Positions 30,754-32,782 of a stretch of DNA of 32,782 nt are shown here, piece by piece. The translations under genes were made by a program, and so were the position numbers. The stretch spans positions 1 to 32,782 of the forward strand of contig WRDM01000032.1 in assembly GCA_009783465.1 (NCBI GenBank). Direction: 5' to 3'. Below the pieces are notes generated by a model that searched no databases, was not told where the DNA came from, and saw only the letters and a list, made by a program, of their open reading frames with translations. Numbering within the stretch: the first letter of the stretch is position 1; every line of letters begins with the position of its first letter. This DNA is from Phycisphaerae bacterium (GTDB taxonomy: Bacteria > Planctomycetota > Phycisphaerae > SM23-33).

Positions 30754-31167
30754 ATGGCCCAGTCGAAATTCACCCCGCCGCCCCTGCCCGACGATGACGG
30801 ACCGCAAGGTGAACTGCCGGAAGTGGATCCCGGAAGCATCACGATGTCCGAAGACAAAGCCGGGGCCATCACCATTGAGGAAGGCGACGTCACCGCGCCG
30901 AGCCAGGTCAAGGCCATCGGAGTGCGCAAGGTGATCGGTTCGACCAAGGAGACTTTCGCCCGCACGCCGACCCTGACGGGCGAGGGCGCGGTCCGATGCC
31001 GCATCTTCTTCTCCCGCATCGCGGCGGCCCCGCTGGCCTACATGGAGCAGCAGATCAACGACTGGTTGGATTCCAACCAGATCGAAGTCAAATCCGTCTC
31101 CCAGGTCGTCGGCGTTATGGAAGGCAAAAACCCCGAGCCCAACGTGATTATCACGGTGTGGTATTGA
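30754..31167 (+). CDS. Conserved-looking protein of unknown function
   Basis: The protein has 137 residues; I do not recognise the family. It is cytoplasmic by composition: no signal and no membrane segment. Residues 1-45 are acidic and Pro/Gly-rich, probably disordered. Residues 70-137 look folded: GAVRCRIFFSRIAAAPLAYM, then EQQINDWLDSNQIEVKSVSQ, and a final hydrophobic strand (NVIITVWY). The alternation of strand and helix suggests a small alpha/beta domain. AAGGAG at 30742-30747, 6 nt upstream, firmly supports the ATG at 30754. The last 17 nt overlap the end of the convergent MFS gene, so the tail-to-tail pair may interfere with each other's transcription. Confidence 0.8.
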   Translation: MAQSKFTPPPLPDDDGPQGELPEVDPGSITMSEDKAGAITIEEGDVTAPSQVKAIGVRKVIGSTKETFARTPTLTGEGAVRCRIFFSRIAAAPLAYMEQQINDWLDSNQIEVKSVSQVVGVMEGKNPEPNVIITVWY

Positions 31168-32473
31168 TCCCCAGCCGCTCGTAGATCGGTTTCGCTTCGC
31201 GGCGGATGCGGGGCAATCGGGACAGGTACGCGACGGCCACCAGGATGCACGCGCTGCCGCAGAGGGTCAGTGTCGCCTCCGCGCCGAGCCATTGCGCCAG
31301 ACTGCCGTAGAGCAACGCGCCCAGCGGGGCGGCGCCCATGAAGGCCATCGCGTAGAAGCTCATCAGCCGGCCTCGTTTGTCGTCGTCGACGAGGGTTTGC
31401 AAAATCGTGTTCGTGCCGGCCATCTGGACCATCTGCCCGAACCCCGCGACGACCAGCAGCGGCAGGCTGACGATCAGCCAGGGTGACAGGCCAAAGCCGA
31501 TGAGTCCCAACCCCAGGGCGATGGGCGCGACGCCCAGCATGCGGTCGAGTCCGTGGATGTCGCGCCGCATGGCGAGGTAGACCGCGCCGATGATCGCGCC
31601 AAGCCCCGTCGCGGAAATCAGCATGCCCTGGACCTGCCCGCCGTCGAGTCCCCACTGCCCGCCAAGCACGTCGCTGGAGAAGACCGGATACAGCGTACCG
31701 CAGGCCATCCCGAACACGCCCATGCAGGCCAGCAGGATCAGCGGCGCCCGGATGGGCGCCAACCCGAACGCGTACCGCGCCCCCTCGGCCAGTTCGCGGA
31801 ATGGATGTTTTCTAGGCCTGTCGGGCCTGGGCGGAACGCGGATCGCCAGCACCAGGACGATGACGACCGGGAAACTCAGGGCGTTGATGAGGAAGCAATA
31901 GCCCTCGCCGACGCTGACGATCAGCGCGCCGGCGATTACGGGCCCGATCAGCCGGGCGCCGTTGAAGGCGAAGGAGTTCAACGCGATGGCGTTGGGCAGG
32001 TGCTCGCGGCGGTCGACGATGTCGATCATGAAGGATTGGCGGTTGGGCACGTCCACCGCCGCGACCAGGCCGGCCATGAACGCCAGCAGCAACACGTGGG
32101 GGAATTGCTCGATGCCGGTCAGCATGCCCGCCAGCGTGAGCGTCGCGAGCACGCCGGCCTGGAGCATCAGCAGCGTTTGCGTCGCCAGCAGGGCGTGGTG
32201 GCGGTTCCAGCGGTCGGTGAACACGCCCGCCAGCGGCGAGAGAAAAAACGCGGGAATCTGCGCGACAAAACCCAGCAGGCCCAGGTGAAATTTCGACTTG
32301 TCCGTCATGCCGTAGACCAGCCATCCCAACGCCGTCGTCTGCATCCACGTGCCGACCAGCGAGATGCCTTGTCCACAAAAAAACAACCGATAATTCCGCC
32401 CACGCAGCGCCCGAAAGACCGCCAACCCTTTCACGCCCCGCGAGGCCGAGGATTCCTCATTCTGCCAAGCCAT
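31151..32473 (-). CDS. MFS transporter (EntS-like / MFS_3 type)
   Basis: The protein has 440 residues with about 12 membrane segments. The start F-R-A-L-R-G-R-N-Y-R-L-F-F-C-G-Q-G-I-S-L-V-G-T-W-M-Q is typical of the MFS group that includes the enterobactin exporter EntS. The loop between helices 2 and 3 carries G-V-F-T-D-R-W-N-R, and VDVPNRQSFMIDIVDRREHL and FNGARLIGPVIAGALI are family-like. Members export siderophores or drugs; the substrate is not evident. The ATG at 32473 is preferred to an earlier in-frame start at 32578, because a TATACT box lies 6 nt before it and the upstream residues translate a repeat. Confidence 0.88.
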   Translation of the reverse strand: MAWQNEESSASRGVKGLAVFRALRGRNYRLFFCGQGISLVGTWMQTTALGWLVYGMTDKSKFHLGLLGFVAQIPAFFLSPLAGVFTDRWNRHHALLATQTLLMLQAGVLATLTLAGMLTGIEQFPHVLLLAFMAGLVAAVDVPNRQSFMIDIVDRREHLPNAIALNSFAFNGARLIGPVIAGALIVSVGEGYCFLINALSFPVVIVLVLAIRVPPRPDRPRKHPFRELAEGARYAFGLAPIRAPLILLACMGVFGMACGTLYPVFSSDVLGGQWGLDGGQVQGMLISATGLGAIIGAVYLAMRRDIHGLDRMLGVAPIALGLGLIGFGLSPWLIVSLPLLVVAGFGQMVQMAGTNTILQTLVDDDKRGRLMSFYAMAFMGAAPLGALLYGSLAQWLGAEATLTLCGSACILVAVAYLSRLPRIRREAKPIYERLGINTTP

Positions 32474-32479
32474 GGTTGG

Positions 32480-32485
32480 AGTATA
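32480..32485 (-). promoter_or_regulatory. -10 element directly before the MFS gene
   Basis: On the minus strand TATACT is followed by 6 nt (CCAACC) and the ATG at 32473. The spacing equals that at 18932 and 30511 and predicts a leaderless mRNA. A consensus -35 hexamer is not seen. Confidence 0.5.
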
Positions 32486-32531
32486 GCGTGACGCGAGGGC
32501 AAAAGCACGGCGACAGTTCGAGGGGGAAGAG

Positions 32532-32670
32532 CCACTAGCCACTAGCCACCAGGTATGGGCAAACCTGGAATAAATCACACGATCCTTGTCATCTGAATAG
32601 CTGCATCTATTGCCGCTTTTGTTGTTTTTTCGCCGTCGTCGTGCCTTACCTTGTGGCTAGTGGCTAGTGG
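32532..32670. repeat. 18-bp inverted repeat of the AGCCACT family
   Basis: The arms 32532-32549 and 32653-32670 are exact reverse complements (CCACTAGCCACTAGCCAC) separated by 103 nt. Related to the hairpin at 24675-24757. The 309 nt from 32474 to the window end hold this element, the palindrome at 32709 and no gene. Confidence 0.85.
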
Positions 32671-32708
32671 ACCATCCGCCGTGTTTTGATGGGTTCGTGG
32701 AACCGTTT

Positions 32709-32770
32709 CCACGGGCTTGGCCTCTTTGCGCTGTTGGAATCCCAACAGCGCAAAGAGGCCAAGCCCGTGG
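32709..32770. repeat. Perfect 29-bp palindrome with 4-nt loop
   Basis: The arms 32709-32737 and 32742-32770 are exact reverse complements around AATC. The arm reads CCACGGGCTTGGCCTC and continues TTTGCGCTGTTGG. It lacks a T-tract, so it is not a typical terminator; it could be a terminator without T-tract, a mobile palindrome or an mRNA-end hairpin of a gene beyond the window. Confidence 0.9.
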
Positions 32771-32782
32771 CCAATCCATCCG

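Noticed and set aside
1-32782. tRNA, rRNA, transposase, phage or toxin-antitoxin genes
   Set aside because: I looked on both strands for cloverleaf T-loop sequence, rRNA cores and family motifs and saw none I could support.

Overview
The window looks like a piece of a GC-rich planctomycete chromosome, most likely from the Phycisphaerae side of the phylum. This is inferred from content, not from a search. The clues are a DUF1571 protein, tandem single-gene type II/IV prepilins with a conserved W-A-D-G tail, exported beta-propellers (PQQ-like, NHL-like, Ycf48-like), a stand-alone LigD-type phosphoesterase domain, a PocR-AraC regulator beside a URO-D/MtaA-like methyltransferase, and dense families of palindromic intergenic repeats. 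No rRNA, tRNA, CRISPR array, transposase or phage gene was found.

Layout. 0.2-5 kb: an exported 23-unit ankyrin protein, a nested inverted-repeat island, and the lipid II flippase MurJ. 5-9.7 kb: a tightly coupled operon of a FecCD/BtuCDF-type importer (substrate-binding protein, permease, ATPase) followed by ribF, closed by a strong hairpin terminator. 9.7-12.3 kb: a promoter, two paralogous prepilins and a NrnA-like DHH phosphoesterase. 12.5-15 kb: a PocR-AraC regulator divergent from a MtaA/URO-D-like methyltransferase. 15.1-18.7 kb: a LigD-PE-like protein (-), a TPR lipoprotein (+), then ilvD with an overlapping AsmA-like gene (-). 18.9-24.7 kb: an apparent membrane-linked Fe-S electron-transfer module: NHL-type propeller, small four-cysteine Tat protein, Tat-exported ferredoxin with about four clusters, NapH/NosR-like membrane Fe-S protein, and then a membrane-anchored PQQ-type propeller. 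The first four genes overlap by 4 nt at each junction. 25-30.5 kb: a DUF1571 protein (+) convergent with a two-gene unit (-) of a GH113-like glycosidase and a very large Ycf48-propeller protein that holds a PIG-L-like domain without its metal-binding motif. 30.7-32.5 kb: a short unknown protein and an MFS transporter on opposite strands, overlapping tail to tail.

The most unusual signal is the behaviour of the repeats. Two palindromic families are not confined to intergenic DNA: they sit in frame inside genes, always next to a start codon and just before the first membrane segment, Tat motif, signal peptide or ABC domain. Family A (peptide signature DAG-x-x-PA ... NAGETPASR) forms the N-termini of the permease and the ATPase and spans the NHL/Tat gene junction. 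Family B (signature FSRKGCRLWAV) lies between the start codon and the signal peptide of two unrelated exported proteins. This resembles the in-frame palindromic elements of Rickettsia, in a different phylum. A second signal is three genes whose -10 hexamer lies exactly 6 nt before the start codon, which suggests leaderless mRNAs. The third is the uncharacterised Fe-S/propeller module.
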